This document shows, piece by piece, positions 18,501 to 26,576 of a DNA stretch of 64,000 bases. Location: positions 313,204 through 377,203 of the forward strand of contig CAJNDS010000680.1 in the NCBI GenBank assembly GCA_905221605.1. Direction: 5' to 3'. Both the position numbers and the translations under genes were made by a program. The DNA is from Symbiodinium natans (Eukaryota > Sar > Dinophyceae > Suessiales > Symbiodiniaceae). The notes under the pieces were generated by a model. The model was given only the letters and a program-made list of their open reading frames with translations. It was not told the origin of the DNA and did no database searches. Every line of letters begins with the position of its first letter. Position 1 is the first letter of the stretch.

Positions 18501-21394
18501 AGAAGAGCTGGGCTTAGAGAGGCTCGTCGTAAAACCGACAGCTTCCTCCCCCAAGCCTTGCAGATCTATGTTGCCCGATCGATCCTCTTAACCTTGGGAA
18601 GTGCCTGACTTTGCTTGGCTTGCCTTGGCCTTATTGGCCTTAAAACTCAAACCCTGAAAGGCCCAGACAGCCTGAAAACCCCTATAAGGCCCTAAACCCT
18701 AAACCCCAAACCCCAAACCTGAACCAAGTAATTAAGCCAAAAGCCCCAGCATGCAACCCTAAACCCTAAACTAGGATGGCCCCAAAACCCTGTGAACAAT
18801 ATTCCTGAATATGAAAACCCAATAAAGAGAAAATACCAAATGTCTTAAGGGCCTACCGAGTAACCCCCTAAGCCCTTGCTTTCTTTGGGATTACATACAG
18901 GCAAACCCTAAACCCCAAACCCCAAACCCCAAATCCCAAACCCTAAACCCTAAACCCTAAACCCAAAGCCGCCTTGTACTTCTCGCAGACCTTCCAGAAC
19001 CGGTCGACATCCGGGTGGGTAGGGACGCCTTCGAAGAGGACCTGGACACCAAGAGCAGGGTTTAGGGTTTAGGGTTTAGAAATTTTGGGTTTCGGGCATT
19101 GGGCTCTCAAGTTGCAGCTAAACTATTCCCTAACATAACCGCTACCCTCAGGAAAAATGACGTGTGAACCAAGTGGGGGTCACAAGGCGGCCGCCCAGGC
19201 GGTCTCTTGAATTGTGGAGGAGCTTCGAGATTTTGGGGGTTCGATTTTTTGCAAGGCCTAAGGTTTCGGGTGTAAGGTTCGGGGGTCCAGAGCGCCGAGG
19301 CTCAGAGTCAGGTTGCGTTGTTGGGTTTTTGGGAGGACGTAAGACATGGAGGTTGTGCTACACTAAGGCCATCACGGGAGCTTTTTTCTCTATATATTCA
19401 TACATGTGCTCGCCCCTCCTCCCCCCCAATGGACCAACCTGAGATGTTTAGCAATACATCGAACATCCATTATCAATCCTCAAACCCAAACTTTCCCGCA
19501 TCTTCTTCCAGGACAGTTTGCTTCTTTTGCGTTTTGGCCATTCAACTTGCATAGGATTGCCTAGGGGCCTTGGACGCGTCGATTTCCATTGTCAAGAGAT
19601 GGTGCCGAAACGGCGAGTGCGAAAAGACCCAAAAGGGTCCATATAAACATAAATAAATACATTTAAAAACAGTGTATATATATATATATATGTATACTGA
19701 CTTGTATGCAGCAACGGGACGCTAATGCAAATCCAGCGCCTGCGTCGCAGTGTTCAGCATGGGGCCGTAGGTCACATAGGAGTGGCCAGTGATCCAGCCG
19801 CAGTCGGCTGTGCAAAAGTACCTTTTTTCGGGTTTCGGGCTTAATTCGAGATATATATATATATATATATAATATATATATATATGTATATAGAGGGTTG
19901 AGGGTTTAGGGTTTGCATGGGGTTCCTTCAGCCCGATATGCCCCAGGGCTTTGGGGCTCAGGTTGAAAGGTTTCCCAGGGTCTTTGGCGTCAGTTTACTT
20001 TACCTTTACCCTCCCCCCCACCCCCAAACCACAAAAGAGGATGCTCCCCCCCCTACATTGGAGCCGCATGTAAGTCCAATAACACCCCCCCCCCCACCCC
20101 CGAAAAACCTTTAGGGGAGTTCAAGCCGCATCCTACCACTACTGAGGGTCCTTTGACAGCAAGGCCTGCAACTCTATACCCTGAAGCCCGATAAACACCT
20201 CAAAACCCTTTCAAGCTTTCAATGTCCTTCACTTGGTTGCTGGGTTCATCAGCCCCCCCAAAAAAGTGTACACTTTCAGTTTTCTAGGGGGTTATATAGG
20301 GGGGTGATAGTATCCCCAAAAAGTGTAAAGTGTACTCACTCAGCTACTAAGTTCAGATAAAGCGCACATCCTCCGGGTGGTAGTCAAAAGTATACCTCAG
20401 TGCTCGGCAAGTGATCGAAACACCTCTGGAGCCCAGCAGCCCTTCGGTGAGGAAGATTCCTTCAACTAAATAGGGTTAATGGGATCTGAAACTGAGCTAT
20501 GCTCCTCAATTCAGGGGCCTTGGGCTCTGAGCAATTCGCATGGTATGAGTTGGGGCTTGTAGATTTCTGGTATTTGCGGCTTAGCAACACATACAATTTA
20601 CAAGGGCATAGAAGGGGCTTCTAGGGTCCGCGAGCTCTGTCTTAGTTGAAGGTCACCAGGCGCAAGTAGACATGCCATCAAGGTAAGGCGCTTGGTTGTG
20701 GCGAAGGCTCCGAGCATGTAGCCCCCGGTCGTGTGAAGGACGCCCTTGGGTTTGCCAGTGCTGCCGGACGTGTAGAGCATGAAGAGTGGAGCCTCGCTGT
20801 CCATCCACTCGCATTCGCACTCCTCTGCCTGCGCTGCCACGAAGTCCGAGTACCAAACGTCCCGGCCGCTGACCCAGCCATGCTGCGCCTGCCCTGCTCT
20901 TGGGGTGTCCTTGAGGCGCGCTACGCAGACCACGCGCTGCACGTTGAAGCCGTCCTTGGCCGCGATCTCGCAGGCCTTGTCGGTGATGGCTTTCAGCTGC
21001 ACGGGCTTGGCCCCGCGCATCACGGCGTCGGCGGTGATCACCAGGCTGGACTGCGCGTCCTGCTTATGAATACCCCCTACTACTCCCTAAGGCTCCCTAA
21101 GCTTCCCTAAGGTTCCCTAGGTACCCCCCTTGAGCCCCCCCCTCCCTTAAGAACCCTAAACCCTGAACCCTAAACCGGAAACCCTAAACCCTAAACCCTA
21201 AACCCTAAGCCCTAAACCCTAAACCCTAAACCCTAAACCCTAAACCCTAAACCCTAAACCCTAGAGCCTGCAGGCGGCCGGCCAAGGACTCGGCGGAGAA
21301 GCCGCCGAAGACCACGGAATGAACGGCCCCGATCCGGGCGCAGGCGAGCATGGAGGCAGGAAGCTCCACGATCCTCGAGGTTCCCAATTATTAC

Positions 21395-21433
<39 letters not shown>

Positions 21434-22782
21434 TATTATTACTATTATTATTTGTTTTGTTTTTTTACGATTAGTATTATTAGTATTCGTATTAATACCT
21501 TTACTATTATTATTATTATTATCGTTATTCGTATTATTATTGTCACTATGATTATCATCATTATTATTAGTATTAAGTATTATTGTTATGATGATCATTA
21601 TTGATATTATCATTATTATTTGAAAAAAGTCAAGGATGGACCTTACTTCATGGCTGTGGAGTGGATTGAGCAACACCCAGGCTTCTTAGAAACCAAAAAC
21701 GGAGAAAACAAAACAACCAAAAAAAACCCTAAACCCTAAACCCTAAACCCTAAACCCTAAACCCTAAACCCTAAACCCTAAACCCAAGGCTAAGCCTGCG
21801 AATCCCAGGATCATGGGCAGGTAGACCGAGAGCCTGTCCCCCTTCTGGACGCCCTCGGCCTTGAGGGCATTCGCGAGCTTGCAGACCATCCGCAGGACAT
21901 CAGAGTAGGAGTAGGCCGCGTGGCCGTCATCCAGGTCGTTGCACTCCTTCGTAGCCCAGTAACCATATTCTAATAAGGGCACTGTTTTTGGGGTTGGTTA
22001 CTTCATAAGGGAACCTTGAACCCGAAAAAAAAAGGGAAAAGGTTACCACTGGGTTGGGGTCGGTTACGTTCTAAGGGAACCTTGAACCCAAGAAAAGGGA
22101 AAAGGGCTACCACTGGGTTGCCCAAGACTCGTAGTAGATGGCGGTCTTCGAGCCGAAGCCCTGCTCAACATTCCGGTCTAGACAGTTGTAGCTGAGGTTG
22201 GTCGCACCTCCCTCGAACCACCTGGGGGGTGGGGGGGGGGGGGGGGGGGATTTGCGGTTTATATATATATATATATATATACATATGCAAATATATATAT
22301 ATATGTATATATATATATAGGGGCCGAATACTAAGGGGGTCCCTGAAATTTTCGTAGCCAAAGCCCCCCCTCACCTGATGGACACGTCGCCCTTGGTGCG
22401 GTCGAAGTTGTAGGTCGGGCCCACCTTCTCAAAAGGCGTCTTCCAGTAGAACTCCCTGGCCATGTCGCCCCAGAACTTCTCCGGATCCTCCAAGCTGGCC
22501 TTAGTTGCTGAGTTCATAAGAAATCAGAAAGTCTACACGTTCAGTTCTAGAAGGCATTTAGGGTTTAGGGTTTAGGGTTCAGGGTTTAGGGTTTCGGGTT
22601 TAGGGTTTAGGGTTTAGGGTTTAGGGGTATCCCAAAAACTGTAGAGTGTGCTCACTCAGCTACTAAGTGGCTTTGTACATGGCCTGGTATTCCTCCATCG
22701 ACTTCACGTGCGCCTTCGCGCGCAGATCCGGTGGAGGCGGATACGTCTCAGACACATCGATGGCCTGGTTGAAGTCCCCCAT
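7605..22782 (-). CDS. ACS: Acetyl-CoA synthetase (AMP-forming), 21 exons found, C-terminal exon missing
   Basis: It activates acetate to acetyl-AMP and then acetyl-CoA; likely cytosolic, since no targeting peptide is seen. The 21 exons below add up to 1,903 nt (about 634 residues) and keep phase across nearly all joins; the family is 650-700 residues. Motifs in order: [11 protein letters not shown] (ATP/AMP P-loop, exon 6), WCTAD-type CTADCGW (exon 8), VLFEGVPT (9), [11 protein letters not shown] (10), TVGEPINPE (11), DTYWQTETG (12), FTGDG (16), [18 protein letters not shown] (17/18), PKTRSGKIM (21, containing the acetylatable catalytic Lys). The start chosen is ATG at 22,782 ([12 protein letters not shown]). 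The final stretch equivalent to 'RRxLRKIA' to the stop was not found between 6.6 and 7.6 kb. Of 20 introns I could place ends for 17: 10 GC-AG, 5 GA-AG, 2 GT-AG, all followed by G. Resembles animal-type ACSS2 in sequence. High confidence in identity; exact ends of introns 6, 7 and 13 are uncertain. Confidence 0.93.
8527..8607 (-). CDS. ACS: ACS exon 20
   Basis: Encodes [20 protein letters not shown] and KADLKKQ. Ends CAG|GTCGGAGG, a GT donor; CAGGTC is repeated at the exon 21 edge. Confidence 0.92.
8935..8975. repeat. C28 run joined to A13 run
   Basis: A homopolymer pair in ACS intron 19. See also 45,971-46,008. Other long poly-G or poly-C runs at 10,558, 11,351, 25,169, 32,324 and 62,154 mark many introns. 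Confidence 0.9.
9052..9093 (-). CDS. ACS: ACS exon 19 (14 residues)
   Basis: Encodes [14 protein letters not shown]. Ends AAG|GACCTCC, a GA donor, followed by TTTAGGG-type repeats in the sense strand. Confidence 0.92.
9632..9691 (-). CDS. ACS: ACS exon 18
   Basis: Encodes [20 protein letters not shown], the A8 motif of adenylate-forming enzymes. Ends AAG|GCTGG (GC donor), next to a poly-G (sense) run. Confidence 0.93.
10223..10267 (-). CDS. ACS: ACS exon 17 (15 residues)
   Basis: Encodes [15 protein letters not shown], the domain hinge (GRxDD). Ends AAT|GCCTC (GC donor). Confidence 0.92.
10592..10686 (-). CDS. ACS: ACS exon 16
   Basis: Encodes [20 protein letters not shown] then [11 protein letters not shown]. 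The YxTGDG motif carries the Asp that contacts the ribose. Ends AAG|GCCCC (GC donor); AAGG is repeated before exon 17. Confidence 0.92.
11088..11148 (-). CDS. ACS: ACS exon 15
   Basis: Encodes [20 protein letters not shown], equivalent to the family's 'LEGxxxGYLVxKxPWPGxMR'. The conserved PWPG is replaced by PPPS, an odd substitution. Ends ATGC|GCGCC (GC donor). Confidence 0.88.
12083..12115 (-). CDS. ACS: ACS exon 14 (11-residue micro-exon)
   Basis: Encodes [11 protein letters not shown], matching 'xxPxILDExGxE'. Ends AAG|GAGACGG; the next exon resumes GAGTTGG after CCCGAG. GGAG is present at both edges (GA-AG intron). Confidence 0.85.
12322..12372 (-). CDS. ACS: ACS exon 13
   Basis: Encodes [17 protein letters not shown], the conserved 'MKPGSAxxPFFG' block. 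It follows the gene's largest intron (3.4 kb). The 3' boundary within a G-rich run (about 12,319-12,322) is not resolved. Confidence 0.85.
12735..12930. repeat. CCCCTCTCT minisatellite
   Basis: About 20 copies of a 9-bp pyrimidine unit (CCCCTCTCT and variants) within ACS intron 12. It generates spurious Gly/Arg/Glu or Pro/Leu/Ser repeat ORFs on both strands. Confidence 0.85.
12931..13490. repeat. Irregular 65-140 bp tandem repeat
   Basis: Five to six copies containing CCACCCTATCAGCTGACTTT, GAATAAGGGCC and CCCATGGCTCCATCCCTGG, at about 12,945, 13,040, 13,105, 13,198, 13,325 and 13,467. Lies in ACS intron 12; no coding evidence. Confidence 0.75.
13640..15357 (-). pseudogene. Candidate retrocopy of a trans-spliced mRNA, inside ACS intron 12
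   Basis: This stretch lacks TTTAGGG repeats, unlike all surrounding sequence. Reading the minus strand from the spliced-leader relic at 15,378, open frames follow ([20 protein letters not shown] from 15,222, and further on [20 protein letters not shown] from about 14,710 and [20 protein letters not shown] from about 14,490). The frames shift between segments and a pyrimidine-rich block interrupts them, so any gene is decayed. Family not recognised. The extent is a guess. Confidence 0.35.
15358..15378 (-). other. Relict dinoflagellate spliced leader (DinoSL)
   Basis: The plus strand reads CTTGAGCCAAAATGGCTCCG; its complement matches the 3' 17 nt of the 22-nt dinoflagellate trans-spliced leader exactly, and 19 of 21 positions overall. 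In dinoflagellates such leaders embedded in genomic DNA mark genes re-integrated from mature mRNA (established knowledge). Confidence 0.75.
15385..15512. repeat. (CT)n tract
   Basis: CTCTCT runs with TTTCTC and GTCTCTGTCTCT interruptions directly upstream (minus sense) of the spliced-leader relic. Similar to 6,904-7,008. Confidence 0.85.
15751..15849 (-). CDS. ACS: ACS exon 12, with the DTYWQTETG motif
   Basis: Encodes 33 codons, [20 protein letters not shown] then [13 protein letters not shown]. The DTxWQTETG motif is diagnostic for acetyl-CoA synthetase. Ends CTG|GCGGGG (GC donor) against a G-rich run. Confidence 0.93.
15870..16810. repeat. Long inverted repeat inside ACS intron 11
   Basis: The stretch about 15,870-16,160 and the stretch about 16,550-16,810 are inverted copies at roughly 85-90% by eye. 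Shared strings include GGCTTTTGGGGTTAGA, GTAGAGCTTCGGGGTTATGG and CTCAGATCTTGGGGCTTATA. The two arms make up about half of the 1.2-kb intron. Confidence 0.75.
17051..17104 (-). CDS. ACS: ACS exon 11
   Basis: Encodes [18 protein letters not shown] (18 codons), the conserved substrate-pocket loop. Ends GAG|GCGCCC (GC donor) and joins to GCTTGG in frame. Confidence 0.92.
18091..18165 (-). CDS. ACS: ACS exon 10
   Basis: Encodes 25 codons including [20 protein letters not shown] and PVTRN. Ends AAC|GACCCCGG; GACC is repeated at the start of exon 11, giving a GA-AG intron bounded by a 4-bp repeat. Confidence 0.9.
18973..19041 (-). CDS. ACS: ACS exon 9
   Basis: Encodes exactly 23 codons, [23 protein letters not shown], and ends AAG|GCGGC (GC donor). 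The exon lies between a CCCTAAA array on its left and a TTTAGGG array on its right. Confidence 0.9.
19740..19818 (-). CDS. ACS: ACS exon 8
   Basis: Encodes [20 protein letters not shown] and LNTATQ. Ends ACGCAG|GCGCTGG, a GC donor; intron 8 resumes with CCAG|GTCCTC. CAGG is repeated at both ends. Confidence 0.9.
20232..20351. mobile_element. Introner-like element, family 1 copy B (inside ACS intron 7)
   Basis: 120 bp, CTTGGTTGCTGGGT...ACTCAGCTACTAAG, with internal AGTGTACACTTTC-like strings shared with copies A and C. Flanked by TTCA at 20,228-20,231 and 20,352-20,355. Confidence 0.8.
20363..20395 (-). CDS. ACS: ACS exon 7 (11-residue micro-exon)
   Basis: Encodes [10 protein letters not shown], matching the family's FDYHPGDV block. 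Bounded by GAG|G on the 5' side. On the 3' side the CTTT tetranucleotide is repeated at the start of exon 8, so intron 7 may also be bounded by a 4-bp duplication. A family-1 element lies 11 nt downstream. Confidence 0.7.
20689..21059 (-). CDS. ACS: ACS exon 6, with AMP-binding P-loop
   Basis: By far the longest exon (about 124 residues). It runs [20 protein letters not shown] to [16 protein letters not shown] and contains the signature [20 protein letters not shown]. The 3' end near 20,689 is approximate because no GT/GC/GA donor fits the frame. Confidence 0.92.
21268..21373 (-). CDS. ACS: ACS exon 5
   Basis: Encodes [20 protein letters not shown] and [15 protein letters not shown], the conserved '[12 protein letters not shown]' block. 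Ends CTGCAG|GCTCTAG (GC donor), immediately followed by a long TTTAGGG array on the sense strand. Confidence 0.9.
21386..21620. repeat. (ATT)n microsatellite in ACS intron 4
   Basis: TTATTATTATTA repeats, degenerate after about 21,455. They produce meaningless poly-Tyr and poly-Ile/Asn ORFs. Confidence 0.9.
21813..21946 (-). CDS. ACS: ACS exon 4
   Basis: Encodes [40 protein letters not shown] and VYLPM. It ends CCCAT|GATC; the same GATC precedes the next exon's first unique base, so the intron is bounded by a 4-bp direct repeat and uses a GA donor. Confidence 0.9.
21947..22126. mobile_element. Introner-like element, family 2 copy A (is ACS intron 3)
   Basis: 180 bp, CTTCGTAGCCCAGTAACC...CCACTGGGTTGCCCAAG, flanked by ACTC at 21,943-21,946 and 22,127-22,130. 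The ACS intron equals element plus one ACTC. The interior contains a tandem duplication of the 'AAGGGAACCTTGAACCC' half. Confidence 0.85.
22131..22221 (-). CDS. ACS: ACS exon 3
   Basis: Encodes [20 protein letters not shown] and [10 protein letters not shown]. It begins after a poly-C tract ending CCCAG|G and ends at TACTAC before GAGT, the target duplication of the intron-3 element. Matches the NxxxNCLDRH region of the family. Confidence 0.9.
22375..22499 (-). CDS. ACS: ACS exon 2
   Basis: Encodes [20 protein letters not shown] and [21 protein letters not shown]. It starts after CTAAG at the end of the inserted element and ends ATCAG|GTGAGG, one of two canonical GT donors in the gene. Joining exon 1 here gives the family's spacing (Y-K-A-S-L-E-D-P). 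Confidence 0.9.
22500..22667. mobile_element. Introner-like element, family 1 copy A (is ACS intron 1)
   Basis: 168 bp, starting CTTAGTTGCTGAGT and ending ACTCAGCTACTAAG (14-bp terminal inverted repeats with one mismatch). TGGC flanks both sides (22,496-22,499 and 22,668-22,671). The ACS intron equals this element plus one TGGC copy. TTTAGGG repeats fill its centre. Confidence 0.85.
22672..22782 (-). CDS. ACS: ACS exon 1
   Basis: Encodes 37 residues from [12 protein letters not shown] to EEYQAMYK. The ATG at 22,782-22,780 is the in-frame Met nearest the conserved start; another in-frame Met lies upstream at 22,857. It ends at AAA before GCCA, the target duplication that begins intron 1. Confidence 0.85.
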
Positions 22783-23135
22783 GGGGCGAGATGTCTCGCT
22801 TAAAAACCAATGACTCCCACTGAGCACGAGGCAGGACTCAAGCCAAACATTCCCCAATGGTTCCGACAGGAGCTACACGCGACCTCGCAGCCCGAAACCC
22901 CGCAGAACCATAATTTTAAGGTGTCCGAAGACTTGACATAGTATACAATTATGAGTGGGCACCAGCTTAGCTGAAGCGCGACCTTGCGGCGAAAGCCTGC
23001 AATACCCTGTAAATGTTTCTACGCCCTAACGTTACCCGCGCGAAGAGCGCGATGCAAGGACGGGGAAATTATACATGGACCAAGACTAGACCCGCCCTAA
23101 ACCCTAAACCCTAAACCCTAAACACTCCACAAAAG

Positions 23136-23248
23136 CTAGACCCAAGAGCAACCTAGGAATGCAAAGGGTGCCCTCTGTGTGGTTTAAAGGGCTCGGAAGG
23201 GAACCTAAACCCTAACAAAGGGGGACAAGGGCCCAATCCGGGTCCTAG
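23136..23248. mobile_element. Hairpin element, family 8 copy A
   Basis: 113 bp, CTAGACCCAAGAGCAACCTA...CCCAATCCGGGTCCTAG, flanked by AAG on both sides. Related copies at about 24,150-24,262 and 46,601-46,715 share the GGTTTAAAG core and the 'CTACTCTGGGTCCTAG' end. Confidence 0.65.
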
Positions 23249-23771
23249 AAGAGCTGAAGCAGCAAACGAGAAGTTTTTAGCGTCCAGGGTTTCAAGGTTT
23301 CAAGGGGTCTTTAGGGTTTAGGGTTTAGGGTTCAGGGGCCAGGGTGGTTAAATAGTGCCTACTCAACACACCTCCAGTTGCACCTGGGTTGTCGGGGTTG
23401 CAGAAGCCCGGTACACCTTCGCCAATCCCCGAAAATCTCCAAAAAACCCTCAAAACCCTAACAGCCCTACAAGCACACCAACAAACCTGAAGAAAACCTT
23501 AGGCCCGAAAGCCCTTAAAGTGCCGAAAAGCCCCAAAAAACCTTCAGTGCCTGCAAGGCCTGAACCCTAACAACCTAAACCCCAAACGTCTGAAACCCTC
23601 AACCTAAAACCCTGAGAGCCCAAAACCCTAAAACCCCAAGACCCTGAACCCTCAGGGTCTGCATACCCTAGCCCGAAAAAAAGGTCAGCCTTCTGCTTCG
23701 AGTAGGATTCTGTGTAACCAAAAAAGGCTACAGGCTAGCCACCCAGCCCCTGAGCCTGAGAAAAGCTTAAC

Positions 23772-23856
23772 CTGGAGTCCTCCGAGGGCTGAGCACCGTC
23801 TTCGGCGCCAGGGGTAATGCCGCGGACTCGCGAAGCGGAAGGCCATCTCGGCATTT
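23772..23856 (-). CDS. Candidate exon, unknown gene
   Basis: An open minus-strand island, EMPRWPSASRVRGITPGAED then GAQPSEDSR, with GC-rich exon-like composition. A TTTAGGG-type array begins to its right. Splice ends not fixed. Confidence 0.3.
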
Positions 23857-24149
23857 CTTTTTGGTTTAGGGTTGAGGGTTTAGGGCTTTAAGGGGTCTCG
23901 CCGAAATTCCGAACCCTAAATCCAAAGGCTTAGGCTTTAGGGCTCAAGGCTATGTTCGGGTTTGGGGTTTAAAATTCGAAGGGCACACAGCGCTTAGAGA
24001 CCTTAGCGGATTCGAGGGGCGTTTCTTTCTTAAAGCGTCAGTTTGTTCACTGGCTCAGGGCGTTTCGGCTTCTAGGTAGGTCTCGAGTGGTGAGAGGGTT
24101 TTCAAGGTGCTTAGGGCTTTGGGTTTTCGGGTTTCAGAATTAGGGCTTG

Positions 24150-24262
24150 TGGACCCAAGAGTAACCCAGAAATATCAAGGGTACCTTTGTTTGTTTAAAA
24201 GGGGCTTATTATCAGGGAATGTAAACTCTATCAAAAGGGAATAATGGCCTACTCTGGGTCCT
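24150..24262. mobile_element. Hairpin element, family 8 copy B
   Basis: GTGGACCCAAGAGTAACCCA at the left and GGCCTACTCTGGGTCCTTGG at the right form imperfect terminal inverted repeats around a TTGTTTAAAAGGGGCTTAT core. Confidence 0.55.
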
Positions 24263-24720
24263 TGGCTTTGTTGGGGGCTTTTCTGGGGTGCCTCTGATTC
24301 ATCGGATTTTGTGTGCAGCTTAACGCCGTTATCCAAAGTGCCCTTGGAGGAAGGAAGCATTACCGAAACCCTAAGCCCCAAACCCTAAACCCTAAGCCCC
24401 AAACCCTAAACCCTAAACCCTAAACCCTAAACCCTAAACGCTAAACCCTAAACCCTAAACCCTAAACCCTCTGAACCCTAAAGCCCCAAACCCTAAACCC
24501 TCTGGGCTTGCCTCGCGTTGCCAAGGCCCGGGCCCTTGTCTGCGAGAAATATGATCCTGCCAGGGTTTAGGGTTTAGGGGTTTAGGGTTGAGGGTTGAGG
24601 GTTGAGGGTCTAGGGTTGAGGGTTTACCATCGGGAAGCAGCCTGGAACTTCGGGCTCAGGGGTTTGAGGTATAGGTAGCCTAGAGACTCCAATGCCCCTT
24701 TAGCAAGAAGTATACCCTCT

Positions 24721-24814
24721 TACCAGGATGGGCTATTGTACCCTATAATCCCTTAAAAGGCCCTTGAATAGGGTTCATTATGGGGGTTTTAAGGCCTAAT
24801 AGCCCATCCTGGTA
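24721..24814. mobile_element. Hairpin element, family 6, perfect 17-bp inverted ends
   Basis: 94 bp, TACCAGGATGGGCTATT at the left and its exact inverse AATAGCCCATCCTGGTA at the right, with a further imperfect inner inversion (CCCTATAATCCC / TTATGGGGG). No clear target duplication. Confidence 0.7.
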
Positions 24815-25659
24815 TGATCTAAGGACTATTCCTTAATTCAGGAGTTTGGGGTTTAGGTAGGGTTTGGGTTTTTGTAAGGGTTTGCAGGCCTTAGGGTTTC
24901 TTGTTGCCCCAAGCTCTCAGCCTGAAACAACTTGCAGACAAAGGGCTTACGTGTTTTAATGCGGCCGCATTCACGCAACCCCCTCCCCCTCCATGGTCTC
25001 CTCCCCTGAGATTCATGGTTGGTTCAGAGCTTACGGTTTAGGGTTCAGGGTTCAGGGTTTAGGGTTTAGAGTTTAGGGTGAGGTTTTAGGGCTTAGGGTT
25101 GGGCTGTAGGATTCTCATTCTACCGCCCGTTTGGGGTCGTTCCGAGTTTAGGATTCGACCAGGGTTCTGGGGGGGGGGGGGGGGGGGGGCTCGATAACGC
25201 GGAGCGCCATTGTAGGATGTAGGATTTAGGGCTTAGGCATACCTTAAACCCAAGAAAAGACGGACATGCCTGGCTGATGCCAGAAAACACTAAACCCTAA
25301 TCCCACTCCAAAACTACTCTGCCACCACACTCCTCAAGCCCTAACCCCCGTAAACCCTCTAATCTAAGCCCCTGAACCCTTGAAACCCTAAACCCTCAAT
25401 CCCCTAAACCCTAAACCCTCAACCCTAAACCCTAAACCCTAAACCCTAAATCCTCAACCCTAGACCCCGAGCCCTAAGCTTCCTAACACCCTCAACTACG
25501 GGCTTGGGGCTTCTGGGGTTTGCAAGGTTTAAATCCGGACTCTCGGGTTTCTAGGGCTCACAGTTTATGGGATTTGCAGGGTTTTTACTCTAAACCCTAA
25601 ACCCTAAACCCTAAACCCTAAACCCTAAACCCTAAACCCTAAACCCTAAACCCTGACGC

Positions 25660-25726
25660 CCACGAGTCCTCTTGGAACAGGCCTCCAACTGCTCGCAAAG
25701 CTCCCTGTGGCTTGCGCGGTTTAGGG
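25660..25726 (-). CDS. Candidate exon, unknown gene
   Basis: An island between nine CCCTAAA units and a TTTAGGG unit. The minus strand reads RELCEQLEACSKRTRG, plausible as a helix. Ends not fixed. Confidence 0.3.
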
Positions 25727-26576
25727 TTTACGTATACTTCTCCAATAACCAAGGGGAAAAAGGTTATAAACCTTAACATGCCTGTTAAATAAGGAAAATC
25801 AAAAAGCTTAAAGTTCAACTAAAGGTGAAGTAAGTTTAGGGTCAGGATTTAGAGGGGTTAGGGAATAAGGGGCTGTAGGGGAGAGCTAGGGCTCTAGGGG
25901 TTCAGGGTTTAGGGTCGAGGGATTTAGGGAATCTACAGGGTTCAGGATGTAGGGTTCGGGGGAGCTCGAACTTAGGCTCCGAAGCGCGGCTTGGTAGGGC
26001 TTGGGCTTGTTTAGGACTGCCAGTCCCAAGTGGAGGCTTGAGTTAGGAGAATGTGATTGAAGCTTGGTAGGCCAGTCACCATTGGGGTTGGTGACGATCA
26101 AGAGGGGACCTAGACTCAACCAGAAGGGGTCCAAAGTGTACCGCCGGACTACCAAGAGAAGGTCTAACCAGGGAGCTCAAGGTTTTCAAAGGGCTTTGTG
26201 TGTGGTGGGCTTCGAGGCAGACGCCTGACAGATATGACCCCTCCAAGAGGGAACATCCCAACCCTGAACTCCTAAACCCTAACCCTAAACCCTAAACCCC
26301 ATCTTCCCAGCTGCCGCCGGGGGACGGCTGCACCTTCACGTGATCAAAAGCGCGGCTTAAGGGGGTGATACAGGTTGCAGGCTTGTTTCAGAGGGCTCAG
26401 GCTTGTTTCAGAGGGCTGAGGCTTGTTTCATAGGGCTTGGGGAGCTTGATGGCATTCTCAAGCAGTGCTTGCGCTTCGAGGTTCTTACGTTGGGAGTAGA
26501 GGGACCTAGACCAAGATCGTCCACATGCACACGGGGTTCTCGAATGAGGCTCTCCGCTCCCCTAAAGCCTCTGCAG

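Noticed and set aside
21254-21676. Poly-Tyr, poly-Ile and poly-Asn ORFs
   Set aside because: Translations of the (ATT)n microsatellite; only the right-most 106 bases (21,268-21,373) are a real exon, in another frame.
22663-22857. ACS start at the upstream ATG (22,857)
   Set aside because: The extra 25 residues (MGNVWLESCLVLSG...) have no similarity to the family and lie where an upstream intron or leader would be; the Met at 22,782 is preferred, though not proven.
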